From NCBI GenBank assembly GCA_012064385.1, contig QRDG01000521.1, positions 162,002 to 226,001 of the forward strand: DNA of 64,000 nt, written 5' to 3'. Of this stretch, positions 45,276 through 57,497 are shown in pieces. The translations under genes and the position numbers were made by a program. Every line of letters begins with the position of its first letter. Positions within the stretch are counted from its first letter, which is position 1. The DNA is from Puccinellia tenuiflora (taxonomy: Eukaryota > Streptophyta > Magnoliopsida > Poales > Poaceae). The notes under the pieces were generated by a model, which worked only from the letters and a program-made list of their open reading frames with translations, made no database searches and was not told where the DNA came from.

Positions 45276-45430
45276 TATATAAATATATCAAAAACTATTG
45301 CACTACGTACATCAAGAGTATATAATAGTGACCAAATTAATTAATACAAGTTCATCACATTAAAACCAAAGTAAAGTAATTGTAATGCATAGTCCTCATA
45401 AAACATACATTAATTGAAACTAACATACAA

Positions 45431-45915
45431 CTATCTAAATAATTTAAATCCAACACCAAATGCGATCAAAATCGCAACTAAGGTAACTACTGAACCAACA
45501 ACATAATGGTACCAAGCCTCCTGACTAATGGCATATTTTCTAATCTTTTTAATCTTCAAGCGCATTGCATCCATCTTGATCTCATGGGCATGTGCGACGT
45601 CGGCAAGCTTGAACTCGTGTTCATCGATGATGTCGGCAAGCTTCAACTCCAATTTCATCTTCTCTTCTAGGCATTGCAGACGAAGATCTTCACTTCTCTC
45701 CAATTTTGCTTTCAAATCATTGTTTTCTTTTACAAAAAACTCGACAATAGGGTCGGTTGGAATTTCCGGTTCAACTACCTCCTAGATAAAAGTGTCTATG
45801 TCAAGTTGGTAGGTATAGTTGTTATAAACACGAAATGAAACAAATAGTTATGAAAATATACCACATCCGAATCATAGACCGGACGAGGGACGACGGGGGC
45901 GGATATCAAAACCAT
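45431..45915 (-). CDS. Small coiled-coil / transmembrane CACTA protein, two exons
   Basis: Exon 1 45915-45862 (MVLISAPVVPRPVYDSDV) and exon 2 45781-45431 join in phase 0 across a GT-AG intron, giving 134 aa. The middle is a strongly predicted coiled coil (LERSEDLRLQCLEEKMKLEL with repeats of ADIIDEHEFK/ADVAHAHEIK). The C-terminus is one hydrophobic segment (VVGSVVTLVAILIAFGVGF) ending KLFR, so it is probably tail-anchored. It precedes TNP2 in the same direction. Its role in the element is unknown to me. Confidence 0.65.
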
Positions 45916-46409
45916 GACACTATACATATAAAAAAACATAAGAAAATTATACAAGAAATAAATATGCTTTTAAATCATACAAATCATTTTTCTTAAAATA
46001 GAAGATAAAGAAAAAAGGCTCACCGAGGTGGTGCCGGTGACGGGACGATGCGGGCTATCGACGACGGTGAGGACGGGACGACACTAAAATCCACAAATAA
46101 TAAATTAATTTGAGCTCAAAATGCATATAAAAAAATTAAACTCTCTAGCTTAGGCATTTCATCAAACACCTTGCTAGCAATACAAAAAATAAAATGAGCT
46201 AAACTAGCAATGAAATGAGCTAAAGTTGCAACTTCGGAGGAAAGGATGATGTTGCTAACCCTTGAATAGATGGGGTGCCTTCAATGCTCACAAATGGAGT
46301 AGAAAAATGGGCATTTACTTGAGTGAGTGAGAGGAAATGGAGGAGAAATGAGTGATGAACTCGAGCTCAAAAAATGGTGGTGGCCTCGGGTGGAAGAAGA
46401 TATATGTGC

Positions 46410-46642
46410 AGGGAAGACCTTTGGTCCCGGTTCGTGGCTGGAACCGGACCAAAGGGTGCCTGCCAGGGGACCCACGGCTGCCGCGGCACGTGCAGACCCT
46501 TTGGTCCCGGTTCCAGCGACGAACCGGGACCAAAGGTCCCAATTGAACCGGGACCAAAGGTCCCCGACGCCCCGGCCGATGGAACCGGGACCAATGGGGG
46601 CATTGGTCGCGGTTGTTTAATGTGCCGGGACAAAAGGTGAAA
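46410..46642. repeat. CACTA right subterminal repeat cluster
   Basis: Several CTTTGGTCCCGGTTC and GAACCGGGACCAAAGG motifs in alternating orientation lie within 230 bp of the right TIR. Confidence 0.85.
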
Positions 46643-46667
46643 ACCAATGCCCCTTTCTCTACCAGTG
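46643..46667 (-). repeat. CACTA right terminal inverted repeat
   Basis: The reverse complement begins CACTGGTAGAGAAAGGGGCA. It is followed by CAC, matching the left target duplication. Confidence 0.95.
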
Positions 46668-47095
46668 CACACTGTTACCAGATGTATAAAACTGGAGATG
46701 TACAAAATTAGAGATGTACAAACTGGAGATGTACAAAAACTGAAAATATACAACCATAGTGCTACCGGATGTACAAACTATACAGAACATGATGTATAAA
46801 AAAAACGAAACCTATCAACATTGGATCTAATTTTGAAGATCTCGACGCGAGGAGCTGAAAAGTGAAAATGTTTCGTAATTTAGATTAGCGGTTCTGAAGA
46901 TATTTCGTTTTTAAGTTTCCGTTTTGAAAAATAAAAAGAAAAAATCCATCGCACCCCGTACACTTTCTTTTTCTCTCTTTCTCACCACGCTTAATCTGGT
47001 GGCGACACTTGGCGGACATGCAAGCACCCACGGAGGAGCAAGCCAGGAGAAGACGATACTTATCACGACGATAGTGCACCTTAGGTTTCATTTGT
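46668..47095. repeat. Right half of the GATGTACAAA target region
   Basis: ACTGGAGATGTACAAA units continue to about 46800, then non-repetitive sequence follows. No gene seen. Confidence 0.6.
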
Positions 47096-47384
47096 AAAGG
47101 GAACTCTTTTTTTAAGTATTACCAAGCCGCAAGCTCATGAGCTGGCTTGTTACATCCCTTGGGGGCATATACCACACGTGTCATTGAAACTCATCCGAAG
47201 TCGAAACTTCATATCTCTCAGGAGTAAACCCATCAGGTGAAGGTCGTAATCTGTTGTGTTCATGGCGCTCTCCAGATTGCTACAGTCTTTCTAAAAAATA
47301 ACAATGCCAACACCCAAACGATCTGCATGTTTGTGAGGTCAGTACCATCTTGATGCTCTTACTTTAAGTGTAACATCCATTCAT

Positions 47385-47560
47385 CGACATATCTCCTTAC
47401 TGTGAACTGGAACTGCTCAACGAAAAGGTCCTGCTCTCCATGGATACTTTTATTACGCTCAGACCACCAACACCATAATAAATCGACTTTCTCGATGGAG
47501 CTACCCACACTAACCACCAATTGTATGGCAAGTGCAGTTCTTTGGCTAGAGGTGGGTAAA
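47385..47560 (-). pseudogene. LINE-type RNase H-proximal fragment
   Basis: The minus strand reads SSIEKVDLLWCWWSERNKSI followed by HGEQDLF, then a TAA at about 47370. The LLWxWWxERNK signature is typical of the region between the zinc-binding reverse-transcriptase tail and the RNase H-like domain of plant LINE-derived frames. Only about 60 codons remain, and upstream the frame decays. Confidence 0.4.
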
Positions 47561-47664
47561 GTATCACTTTACCAACATCTTGCCCATCAGAATAGTATAA
47601 CCCATCATAATAGGGGATGGAGTTTTCGCACCCAGAGCATATGCTCCTGGTTTTAGAAATGTTT

Positions 47665-47958
47665 TTAAAATGTATTTTGGAATGTCAATTTTATTTGACA
47701 AGTAAGACGGTGAGCACAAAACGAACTATTCTTTCGCCTTTTACTAAAGAAACAGAGTGGCGGCTGCTAGGATTTACCTAGCTGCCACCGTCACTACCGT
47801 CTGCCGCCTTTGTCTCCTTCATCGGATTTGACGGGTCCCCGCCTCCTCTGACTACCGAATTTGCGATGGGAGGGGGTGGGGATCTTAGATCTGTGCTCGG
47901 CACTGTTTACAAGGTCCGTAATGTTAGGTTTTGGTTTTGGTTTCCTTAGCAGCATCGG
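47665..47958. other. No feature recognised
   Basis: Mixed composition with a G-rich stretch (GGGAGGGGGTGGGG). No gene or repeat boundary seen. Confidence 0.3.
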
Positions 47959-49510
47959 TGAAAGAACGAGATGTCGCCTAGAGGGGAAGGGGGGGGTGAA
48001 TAGGCGATTTAAAACTATTACGTTTATGGCTTTATTAATGCGGAATAAAACTAACGTTTAATTTATCAAGCACAAAACCTAATATACGAGGTTCAACTAT
48101 GTGCACCAACAACTTATGCTAGAAAAGATAACTAACAAGGTGATAGCAATATATATAGCTTCAAGCTCGATGGCTATCACAAAGTAAATACATAAGTAAA
48201 TGGTTCGAATATAGAAAAAACTAACACACGGTGGACACGAAGAATTGATTCCCAAGGGAAGTAGGTCTACGTTGGAGGGGTGTGGAGCCTTCTTGGCACT
48301 CCTACAAGCACGTCCGTGCTTACCCTATTCTCCGTGAGCTCCTCCCGTGGGGGATTTGCTCATCCACTATGAAGTCCACTTGAGGGCGTTGACTAAACCC
48401 GTATAATTTACCCGGGGCTATCTCCACTATCCAATTGGAGGCTCCCATAGCTTGCCCGAAGTTTCACAACTCGAAGATCTTCGCGGCACCACCAACCGTC
48501 TAGGGTACACAATGCATCCAAGATGCACAAGCTCTAAGTAACACAATGTTCCCAAGAGTAATGAGATTCTCGAACTTCACTTCCATGTATCACCATGGAG
48601 AGCACAAACCGATGGACCAAATGCAATGGCAAGAACACACTAAATGGTCTAGTTCTTATCTCCCGAGTCCAACCAAAGCAACTAATGTTTGGGAGGGATT
48701 TGACAAGAAGAACAAAGGAGAAACAGAAAGAAACTCTAGGATCTAGATCCAAAGAGATCGCCTCACTTAGAGGAGAAATTGATTGGTCGAAACGTGGATC
48801 TAGATCTCCTCTCTCTTGCCTTTTCTTTTGCTCCTTGGCTCAGACCCACATTTCATCGGAAAGAAAGCGAGGTCTTGGCAGTCCAGAGCTTCTGAAGATG
48901 GTCAACTCATCAAAGCTAAAGATACTTATTATGATGGTGCGGTTCGAAACCAATATCCTTTGGCATCTTCTGGTCTTACAAAGGGCGAAGCCAATAACAA
49001 ATACTTATAGAGGGGTTGTACCAACCTTTGCTAGGGAGATAAAGGCCGACCCTCCTCAATGTAAAAAATGGATCTGGAAAAGAAGATAGGAATGGGGCAC
49101 TCTAGATGGAGGCAAGAATCATGGAGGGATTAAGAGGAAACGAGCTCCAAAAGATCAACAATGGAGGAGGAAAAATAAGCTCAAGAGATGAAAAAACGTT
49201 GGGGCTTCTTGGGGAAGAAGACCCCTTAAAAGGGAGGCCAAATTTCTGACCGTTGGGACCAAAATCACGCGAGGCCGGGCATCGGGCCGGCCAGTAGCCA
49301 GCAGACCGCAACCATGCAGCAGGGAGGCTAGCCATGGGCCGGCCAGAGGCCGGTCAGGCCGGGGAGGCCTACTGAGGCTCGCAGCAGCCAGGCAACCGGG
49401 GTGGACCGGTCAATTGCCGGACTGGCCGGGCCATGATGGCCGGTCGGCAGCCTGAGAGCCCCCGGCCACAGCCCGGCCATGTGTTCAGCCTGCCCTGCTG
49501 TTTTCCCCTT
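47959..49510 (-). mobile_element. Antisense LTR fragment related to the 2651-13520 element
   Basis: It begins TGAAAGAACGAGATGTCGCC, the inverted LTR 3' end, and follows the order of LTR 2651-5029 in reverse through the GATCTAGATC section to a GGCCGG array (49270-49490), where it stops. The 5' part of the LTR and the rest of the element are missing. Confidence 0.85.
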
Positions 49511-49519
49511 TTCTTTTTT

Positions 49520-50807
49520 GTCAGACACCAGATCCAGAGTTATATATAAGTGTTATGTGCTCTTAGACATGATAGCCGAGAGTTACTGGGGTACCAATCC
49601 CAGGCAGCATTTCACTGCAGGCGTGCCGGGAACACTGGTCACACAAAACCCTCGGAAGACTACCACGCTAATCATAACCACTAATGCATAACAAAGAATC
49701 CTAAGATCTTGTTAAGATGTCGGACTCGGCCTCAGAGTTATACAGTAATGCTATGTGTCACTGGTCAAGCTACGTAGCCGAGGGTTACTGGGTTTACCAC
49801 TCCCAGGCCGAGTAAACATCGGCAGGCATGCTCAGAATGGATCATCGGCACCACAACCCTCGGCTAAGCCATAACACGGGCATAGCCAAAACTGCAGCAA
49901 GGATCCCAAGAACCTTCCCTCTCAACCGTGCACTTTATATCCATACACGCATCATGCATGGGAGAGGTTGGAACAACCGATACAGGGCAGTGACTCTATG
50001 AGAAGAAAACAATTATACAACTCTTATTAGATTAAGATAGCAACTTACACGCAGAGGTCACATGACCCAACATTACATCATACAACGGAAGGCAAATTAT
50101 GTTGCTATTCAACAAGTTTAACAAAAGGCTTAAGAGGCTAGAAATAAGCAACGGTGATGTCCCACACTACATATTCCAGGCTGCTACCTGGGAACCCCAA
50201 ACTACTCGTCAATGTCCACGTTCAACCTCCATCGGTGGTATCTTCGGGCTCTGAAACAAAAGTAGCGGCATGCCTGAGTACAGAGCTCAGCAAGACTTTA
50301 ACCCATTACGGTAATGCATAAGTTAGGAAGTTGTCTGTGGGATAATTTTGCATAAAGCCAACTTTCAATAGAGGGAGACGAAGTAGAAGTCCGTCTACTC
50401 AGAAGTTTTGTAAAAGGGATAAGAGAACACTTTTTATCTCCTTTGATCTTGTAACAACCAGAATTATCATCAGCTGAACCTGCTCTACTCACCCTCGAGG
50501 AAACAACCCACACACACGTTATTATCAAGTTTTACGATTAGGTTCAAGTTCTCTATGATCAGATAATCCGCTACCAAGCCGTCCTTAACCGTGGACACGG
50601 CTATTCGAATAGATTATCCATGTAGGGGTGTACAGTTTAGTCCACACATGCAAACCGACTCCTAGTGCCAAGCTATTTAGCACTCTTCCGGGGAATGCCG
50701 GCAGATGGGGGTCGACCACGACTCTTAGCTTGCCTAGATATGCCCATGAGTCAACCCAAATAGGGCCATTCCGCGATTAACAAGAGATGGCTACCTACTG
50801 ACCACGA
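49520..50807 (-). mobile_element. Antisense LTR-like fragment with an internal 195-bp duplication
   Basis: Phrases such as GCATAAAGCCAACTTTCAAT and CCGTGGACACGGCTATTCGA match in kind the antisense solo LTR at 28698-32270 (GCGTAAAGCCAACTTTATCC, CCGGGGACACGGCTATGATC). A segment GCCGAGAGTTACTGGGGTAC at about 49573 recurs as GCCGAGGGTTACTGGGTTTA at about 49779, with shared flanks. Confidence 0.65.
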
Positions 50808-50809
50808 CT

Positions 50810-51895
50810 CTTGGAATGGAGAACAATGTTTCCGAAGAAAGTTTTCATTTTCGTTACATAAAAAAATCATTTCTCATTTTCCGAGTGCCGAAATGGGTTG
50901 TTTTGTGAAGCAACTACCAAAAATATGTTACAAATTTGAACCACGGAAATTTATAAAATATTAGACCATATGTAATGCACAAATAACCAAAATTTTGTGT
51001 TTCAAAAGGTATCTATACACCTCTCATAAAAAAGACAAATTTATGCCGATTCGATTGGAACCGGGTCAAATTTGAACTACAGCTGCCTCGTAATTTACTC
51101 GTGATTTTCTGAAAAAAATCAGTTTTAGGTTCACAACTATCTATTTTATCAGAGATACTCCAATAGTTTCGCAACATTCAACCCCTAGCTAAGAATGGTC
51201 ATGTCGTCCATTTTGACCGCATTTTGAAATCGGCATAAAGAATTAAAAAAATCAAAATAATGGAGATCCTTCGCAATGTGTCATTATATGTGACCTAGTT
51301 TTGAGGAAAAATAAGAAACTTGGAATACGGCAAATATCTTGAAAAAGTGTTCTCATAAATTAGCTACCATGAACGAAGATTCATGACTTTCAGGCCAAAT
51401 GACGAATGTTATGATGACATTCATGGCATAGTTTGTTTAAATATGTCCCTATTATATGTAAGCCTGCATCTTGGAATGGAGAACAATGTTGCCGAAGAAA
51501 GTTTTCATTTTCGTTACATAAAAAGACATTTCTCATTTTCCGAGTGCCGAAAATGGGTTGTTTTGTTAAGAAACTACCAAAAATATCTTACAAATTTGAA
51601 CCACAGCAATTAATATTAGACAATATGTAATACACAAATAACCAAATGTTTGTGTTTCAAAAGGTATCTATACACCTCTCATCAAAAAGACAAATTTATG
51701 CCGATTCGATTGGAACCGGGTCAAATTTGAACTACAGCTGCCTCGTAGTTTACTCGTGATTTTTTGAAAAAATCATTTTTAGGTGCACAACTATCTATTT
51801 TATCAGAGATACACCAATAGTTTCAGAAGATTCAACCCCTAGCTAAGAACGGTCGTGTCGTCAATTTTAACCGCATTTTGAAATCGGCATAACGG
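50810..51895. repeat. Two direct copies of about 430 bp within the CACTA fragment
   Basis: CTTGGAATGGAGAACAATGT starts copy 1 at about 50811 and copy 2 at about 51470. Both continue through ATGCCGATTCGATTGGAACC and end near GAAATCGGCATAA (51237 and 51895). The copies differ by substitutions and small indels. Confidence 0.9.
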
Positions 51896-52443
51896 GTGGA
51901 TGGAAAGTCTTTTACACGCAACCATTTGGTCAAACCCAGGGTGATATGTACTTATAAAGTGTTCTATTTATTTATATACCTTTGTATGTTTCGCTTTCGG
52001 TGAGCCGTTTTGGTAGCTAAGAACGATCATGTCGTATATTTTTATCGCATTTTAAAACCGACATAAAGAATAAAAAAAATCAAATTCTTCAAATATAAAG
52101 CAATATTTAATGTTAGGGGTATTTTATATTGTATTTGACTAAAATTGTCCTTGATAGTCTATAATGACAGAGGCCATCTTTATAAAATTTATTTGGTCAA
52201 AATTTGAGTTCAAAGTAAAAAATTATACTAGAAAAGAGAAAAAACAGGTGAGCCGAGTCGGCCAGACAAGCAACGCAGCTGATCTAGGCCGAGCGGCCCA
52301 TTCCCCTGAATGCACCAACCCACTCGGAAGAACCCAGTTGGCAAGCAAAAAAACTAAAGAAAAAAAAGGTCGCCTCGCCACCGAGGCCCAGTCCCAGGAG
52401 CACAAGAGAATGCATTAAAAGGTGCGATGGGCTAGACTAACAA

Positions 52444-52518
52444 CAACGAACTCATGGTCCGATGGTTAACTTTGCCTCGGTACAGCAGGAGGTCGCGGGT
52501 TCAACTCCCGGACGCGGC
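52444..52518 (+). other. tRNA-like (SINE head or tRNA pseudogene) sequence
   Basis: CATGGTCCGATGGTTAAC resembles an A box. 38 bp later GGTTCAACTCC is a perfect Pol III B box in the T-arm context TCGCGGGTTCAACTCCCGG. I cannot pair the acceptor stem, so this is a tRNA-derived sequence and not a functional tRNA gene. Confidence 0.5.
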
Positions 52519-52977
52519 GCACTCTTTTATATATCTATAGGATGGGTCCCACACAACACATAATAAAAAACGGATAAATGAAACTGTTAGTGACACACTA
52601 ATAAATATCTAGAATGACATGTAGGCCCCACCTGTCAGTAACACCACAATAGAATATCAAATTCACTTGTAGGCCCATGCCAATGGACACATCACATGAC
52701 ACGTAGGCAAATTGCTTAGGTGTCTGTCCAGTCACCACTTTATACATAAAAATATATTTTAATCGACTAGAAATAAGGCCGTGAGTTCGTGCTATCCATC
52801 TATGACCATTTCATGTTAGGAAACTATGACCTTCTTGGCAAAATTGGTCGTAATTTTTCAAGGTTTGTACGCTTCCAAATGCCTTACGACCATTTGGTTT
52901 AGAATGGTCATAGATCTATGACCAAAAAACTCATGGTTGTTAAGAAAAGGTCACTAGTCAACACATTTCTTGTAGTG

Positions 52978-53478
52978 TGACGGTCCCTATTTCTGTGCGT
53001 GGGGACCAAGATCAGTTCGTCCTTCACTTGTCCCCAGACACGACCTCTCTTTTCTCCAAAACATTTTCTCACACACATGTAGATGGAAATCGCAAACTAC
53101 GTGTCTCACAGGCATAGCTAAACAAGTAACAATCGAGCGGGGTTCACATAGGCCCGTGTGTGTTGTACTCTAAGTCTTGGTTTCAGAGGCGAGAACTCGG
53201 GTCCTAAGGCGGCAAGAACAAGACAACCCACCACATCCCACCGTGGCCTCATTGTCCAAGCCTTTAGTCAAATTAACATGTTCACATCAACTTTCCTCAT
53301 TATCCTGTCATGCTAGATTTGATCATAGCTCTGATTCATCAATCGGACGGATCAGACCATAAGCATGGCTAAGCAACACACATATATAGGCTCTGGCGAA
53401 ACAGAAGCAACCCTCATCATGCTAGGATGGATAACAGGTACTAGGCGACAAGGGAACATGCAAAATAGGCTGACCTAC
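52978..53478. other. Unassigned spacer
   Basis: No recognisable gene or terminal structure. It lies between the CACTA end and the solo LTR and is probably part of the older antisense LTR target. Confidence 0.3.
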
Positions 53479-55076
53479 TGATACGTGTCAAACGTATCTA
53501 TAATTTTTGATTAATCCATGCTAGTTTTGTGATGTTGTCACATATTTCTACTATCTTATTACACCATTTTTACGCATTTTTTAGACTAACCTATTGACAA
53601 GATGCCTAGTGCCAGTTTCCTGTTTTTGCTATCTTTTCGTTTTAGAAACTTATCACAGGAAATATTCTCGGAATCCGCTGAAAATTTACGGGGATTTTTT
53701 ATTCGCCAAGACGGAGTTTCAGTCCAGAGGGCAGCCCCGGGGGCCAACCACAGGGCAGGGACGACCCCAGCCGCGGCCTGCCCTAGGGCGGCGGGTGGGA
53801 GCCGCCCCTGCTTCTGGTGGGTCCCCTCGGCCCCCTCCGACGCCTATAAAATCAAATTAATCCCAAAAACGTCGAGGTGGCCATTATTTTTCAGATAAGT
53901 CACCCCGAGGCGCCGACACCATTAACCCTAGTTCGGGGGTGATTCTGAAGCTGATCTCGGCACCCTGCCGGAGGGGAGATCGATCGGAGGGCTCTTCATC
54001 GCCATGCCTTCCTCCGGGATGATTTGTGAGTAGTCCCACCTTGGATTACGGGTCCATGACAGTAGCTAGATGGTAGTCTCTCTCCCTTGTGCTTCATGTA
54101 TTATGATCTTGTGAGCTGCCTAACATGATCAAGATCGATTATTGTAATGCTATGTGATGTGTTTGCTAGGATCTGATGGATTATGAAGTTATGATCAGAT
54201 TGAGCATGATTCGTATATGTTGATTTATGTTCTTATATGCTCTCCGATGTGCGTAGTTACTTTGGCCAAGTGATTGTGTGTATCTCCAAGAGGGAGTATT
54301 TATACTAGATAGTGGGTTCATGCCCCCTTTGTTCCTGGGCACGAGTGACAGAAACGTCTAAGGGCGAGGGTGTGCTGTTGCTACTAAGGGTAAAACAGCG
54401 GTGTTAATGTCTCTTTTGATATTAGTATTGCTTACTTCATGCTTTTTACTTAATGCAAATGTCTGTTGCTTGCAACTTAATACCGTTGGGTGACAGGCTG
54501 GATAGCCATCCCACGGTGGACTTTTTAGATAAAGATGCAGTTGGACTCAACGGTCTTTGTTCATTGTCGTGGTGCCTACATAAATATTATCATGTTCTCT
54601 ATGTCATAGCCAGATTAAGTTTGTGTTATAATCTTGTCAATTGCCTAGCTGTAATTTGTTTACCCATCATATAAGTGTTTTATTTATTTGAGAGACTCCA
54701 CTAGTGAACCCATGGCCCCCGGTCCATCTTTTTTACATTGATTGCAACCTTTATTCATCACTTTTCATCATCATTACTCCTCTGGTCCACTTTCATATTT
54801 TCATCTATTTTACTATACAATTAACCACTTTGTTTTCTGCGAGACCGGAAAGATTGACAACCTTTTCGCCGTTGGGGGCAAAGTTATTGGTTAAGTGTGT
54901 GTAGGTCTACGTCTGTTGAAGATTAAGCGCTAGAGATATTCAACATTCACTTTGTTTTTTATTTCAAAGTCGTACTGGTTTGATAAATCTCGATTCGTTT
55001 ACGAGGGAAAACTGCTACTTACTACATCCACGCCTTCGCTTGGGGCACAACCCAACGCTACCATCACCGATCATCA
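53479..55076 (+). mobile_element. Solo LTR, 1598 bp
   Basis: It starts TGATACGTGTCAAACG and ends CACCGATCATCA. The flanks CCTAC (53474-53478) and ACTAC (55077-55081) are a target duplication with one change. No internal domain or second LTR follows. A second, inverted and partial copy of the family lies at 62848-63600. The family is widespread in Triticeae, but I do not assign a name. Confidence 0.85.
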
Positions 55077-56580
55077 ACTACTTATTGACCAAAAGCACTG
55101 GAACCGATATGATGCTTAACAGAGCAAAGTACTTGAAATAAGGATTCAGATAGAAAGAGGGGGTTGTGCTTGCCTTATTGAGCGATAAACATGATATATA
55201 AAGCTTCCAGAAAGCAGGCCGATTGACTTGTCGATCCACAATCATTTTTCATCCCCGACATTGTTGATATTCACTTCAGATTCATCCTCGGTCTCGAACT
55301 CGTTTTATCGGAAGAAATGGAACACCAGAAAACAGAAACGACAAGCATACAACATAGCATAATGCAATGCACATACAAGAATGATGACACGACAAGTTAC
55401 ATGTATTCGAATTAAACCCTCAAACATGATAATCAATTTAAATGGAGTCCGAATAATAATAATCAGAAAAACCATCTAACTGAATAAAGTGGCATTTTTC
55501 TAATCCTAGACAACACTTAATTTAAGCTGTTAAATCATGCATGATTTTTGTATAAATAGAGAGATCACATTTTATGAACATTTTAGTATATCATACACAT
55601 TTTTCTGATTAACCAGCAAAAAGATATTGATTTTACAATTGTATTACATTTTCTGGAATTATGGAAAAGATTAAAAATCTGACAGTCCTCATGTCGGAGT
55701 ATTAACATTTTCCAAAAATATTAAAACTGGCTGATGATGTCAGCATGACATCATCGCTGGAGGCTGCGCCCATGTCGATCAAACGATCGATGATTCAGCG
55801 CGAGAGGCGATGCGCGGTAGGGCGTGTTGGGTGTGCCCGGACGTGAGGAACCTTTTGGTGGAGGCACCGCTCCTTATTGGTCACCGGAGCACCACCGGCA
55901 ATAGAGTCCAGCGGCGGCCGGCGATGATCTACGGCGCGAGCATGATACAAAGGGAAAGAGAGAGGGAAAAGAGATCCTGGAGGACCATCAGCTCACCCTC
56001 AGCACGATGCGCTTATCAGGGACGCTAGAGGAGGTCGAGCGCGACCGGAGTGAGCTCGGCAGGCGCCGGCCGGATTCGGAGAGGACGGACTTGCTCCGAT
56101 CGATTTAGAGCCTCTTGGCATGGATTCTTCTGTGGGGAGGAAAAAAATGGCGAGGAGGAGCTCCTGGACATCTCGGTTCGTCCCGGGGTGGACGGAAACG
56201 ACGGCGAGCGTGGCGGCGGCGGCCCGAGCTCGGGAAGACGATCTCGATTCGCTCAACTCCAGGCGTCCCAGCATGCAATACTCGGCAGGGAGGTAGAGGA
56301 TGCAACGTCGGAGGTCCTGGTGGTCTTTGATTCCTCAGGGGCGGTCGGAGGTGGCGGTGACAAGCGACGGCCGCGGCGGCCACGGTTCAGGCGGCACGCG
56401 AGATTGAACAGAGTGAGAGGGGAATATAGGCGCGCGAGGAAGAGAGGGTTAGGGAGAGGCAGGCTGTCGCAGTGGAGCTCTTATCCTCCTGGAGGAGCTT
56501 CGGCGACAGCGAGGATCTCCTCGCGAGATCAACGTCCGAGGCATTGACAACGAGCAGCTTGGCACGAAGAGAGAGATGAC
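55077..56580 (-). mobile_element. Antisense LTR-like sequence, GC-rich promoter part
   Basis: AT-rich sequence, then GATGATGTCAGCATGACATC, then a GC-rich block (55750-56560). This is the same order as in the antisense solo LTR 28698-32270. It is interrupted by the hAT element at 56581 and by the mini-CACTA at 57498, and appears to end GGGCTGTTACA at 58944. The long frames on both strands are composition effects. Confidence 0.5.
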
Positions 56581-57103
56581 CAACGGAAAAAATAGCACGC
56601 TATTTCCTGGTTAATAGCACGATATATCGTATTTGGAGAGCCTACGCTATATTTAGCCTGAAGTTGACGCTACGACGCTATTTATGTTTTATACGCGTCA
56701 ACCACACTAAATGTGGTAATGTTATAGCTACACTAACAAAAAGCCTAGAAATAACGTTAGGTAATGATGATGGCGGGCAATCTTTTAGTTCTTCTAGTTA
56801 TTCTGAAGACGATGTTAATGATTCTGATTAAAGTTTAAAATTGTTTATCTTTTAGTTGATTAATTTTTCATGGTTTAAGCCTCATATTTGTATTTGTGCC
56901 ATTGATTTGGCATTGTCATTTGAATATGGTTACCTGGTTATCATATATTGCGTCTGGACAAATTTTTAGTGCTGAAATCCTTAATATTTGGGCTATTTCT
57001 TGCATTTTTTCATCACGCTATTTTACATGTAACTTCGCTATATCTTGTATAGCTTCTGGAGGAGGGTCACGCTATTTTTGATAGCACGCTATTTTTTTCC
57101 TTG
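56581..57103 (+). mobile_element. Non-autonomous hAT element, 523 bp
   Basis: The ends CAACGGAAAAAATAGC and (inverted) CAAGGAAAAAAATAGC form the TIR. A perfect 8-bp duplication GAGATGAC flanks it (56573-56580 and 57104-57111), the hAT hallmark. Subterminal TAGCACGCTAT/ACGCTATTT motifs recur. Inside, at about 56766-56831, a Ser/Asp-rich tail ending DDVNDSD and a TAA looks like the last codons of a hAT transposase, suggesting that this is an internally deleted copy. Confidence 0.92.
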
Positions 57104-57497
57104 GAGATGACAGAGGAAGAGACAGACCGGATTGGAATTGTACTGGGCTGCACTTCTCAGGAAAGGAGAGAGGGTTAGAAAGAGTTGGGCTGAAAAGGAG
57201 AGAGGGCCCAAAATCGAGATGAGAGTTTTGAAATACCTTGTCCTTTTATTTTCTGTTCTCAAAACAAACTGTTGTTTTTAAGTTGCTTGAAGATTTAAAA
57301 CTGTTTGGAATCATATGAAATAATCATGGGCCTCCTTGATATACTACAGAAACTCCATGCAATTTTATTTGAAATTGTTTAGACCTTTTGAATAGAGATT
57401 AAAATAGAGGAAGATTAAACAAGTTTTACCAAATTCAACCTCATGATTAAATGCAAACTTTTCTTAGCGTAAAATTACATGATGCTCATGATGCAAT
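57104..57497 (-). mobile_element. Antisense LTR-like sequence between hAT and mini-CACTA
   Basis: AT-rich sequence continuing the LTR target, with no gene. It is bounded by the second GAGATGAC and the first AAT target duplications. Confidence 0.45.

Larger units (their letters stand above)
20356..46667 (-). mobile_element. CACTA (En/Spm-type) DNA transposon, 26.3 kb with nested insertions
   Basis: The left end CACTAGTAGAAAAAGAGGCA and the right end (inverted) CACTGGTAGAGAAAGGGGCA form 25-bp TIRs with three mismatches. Both are flanked by the trinucleotide CAC (20353-20355 and 46668-46670), a perfect CACTA target duplication. GGTCCCGGTT-type subterminal repeats cluster at both ends. Its own genes are on the minus strand: transposase_24/Ulp1 gene, small ORF, TNP2 and coiled-coil ORF. 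About 13.9 kb of the length is a nested retroelement plus a 140-bp flank duplication, leaving a core of about 12.4 kb, typical of autonomous Triticeae CACTAs. The right terminus has CACTG instead of CACTA. Confidence 0.95.
50808..52977. mobile_element. Left-truncated CACTA element
   Basis: The right end GTCAACACATTTCTTGTAGTG (52957-52977) is the inverted CACTACAAGAAATGTGTTGA terminus typical of a large Triticeae CACTA group. Subterminal GGTCATAGATCTATGACC-type palindromes precede it (52795-52925). No matching left end is present. The left edge abuts the antisense LTR near 50808. No transposase frame remains. Confidence 0.75.

Noticed and set aside
54453..54904. Short frames within the TGATAC solo LTR
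   Set aside because: They are part of the LTR and recur, inverted, at 63037-63234.
55810..56547. GC-rich frames around 56 kb
   Set aside because: The region matches the GC-rich part of an antisense LTR, and the frames overlap on both strands.
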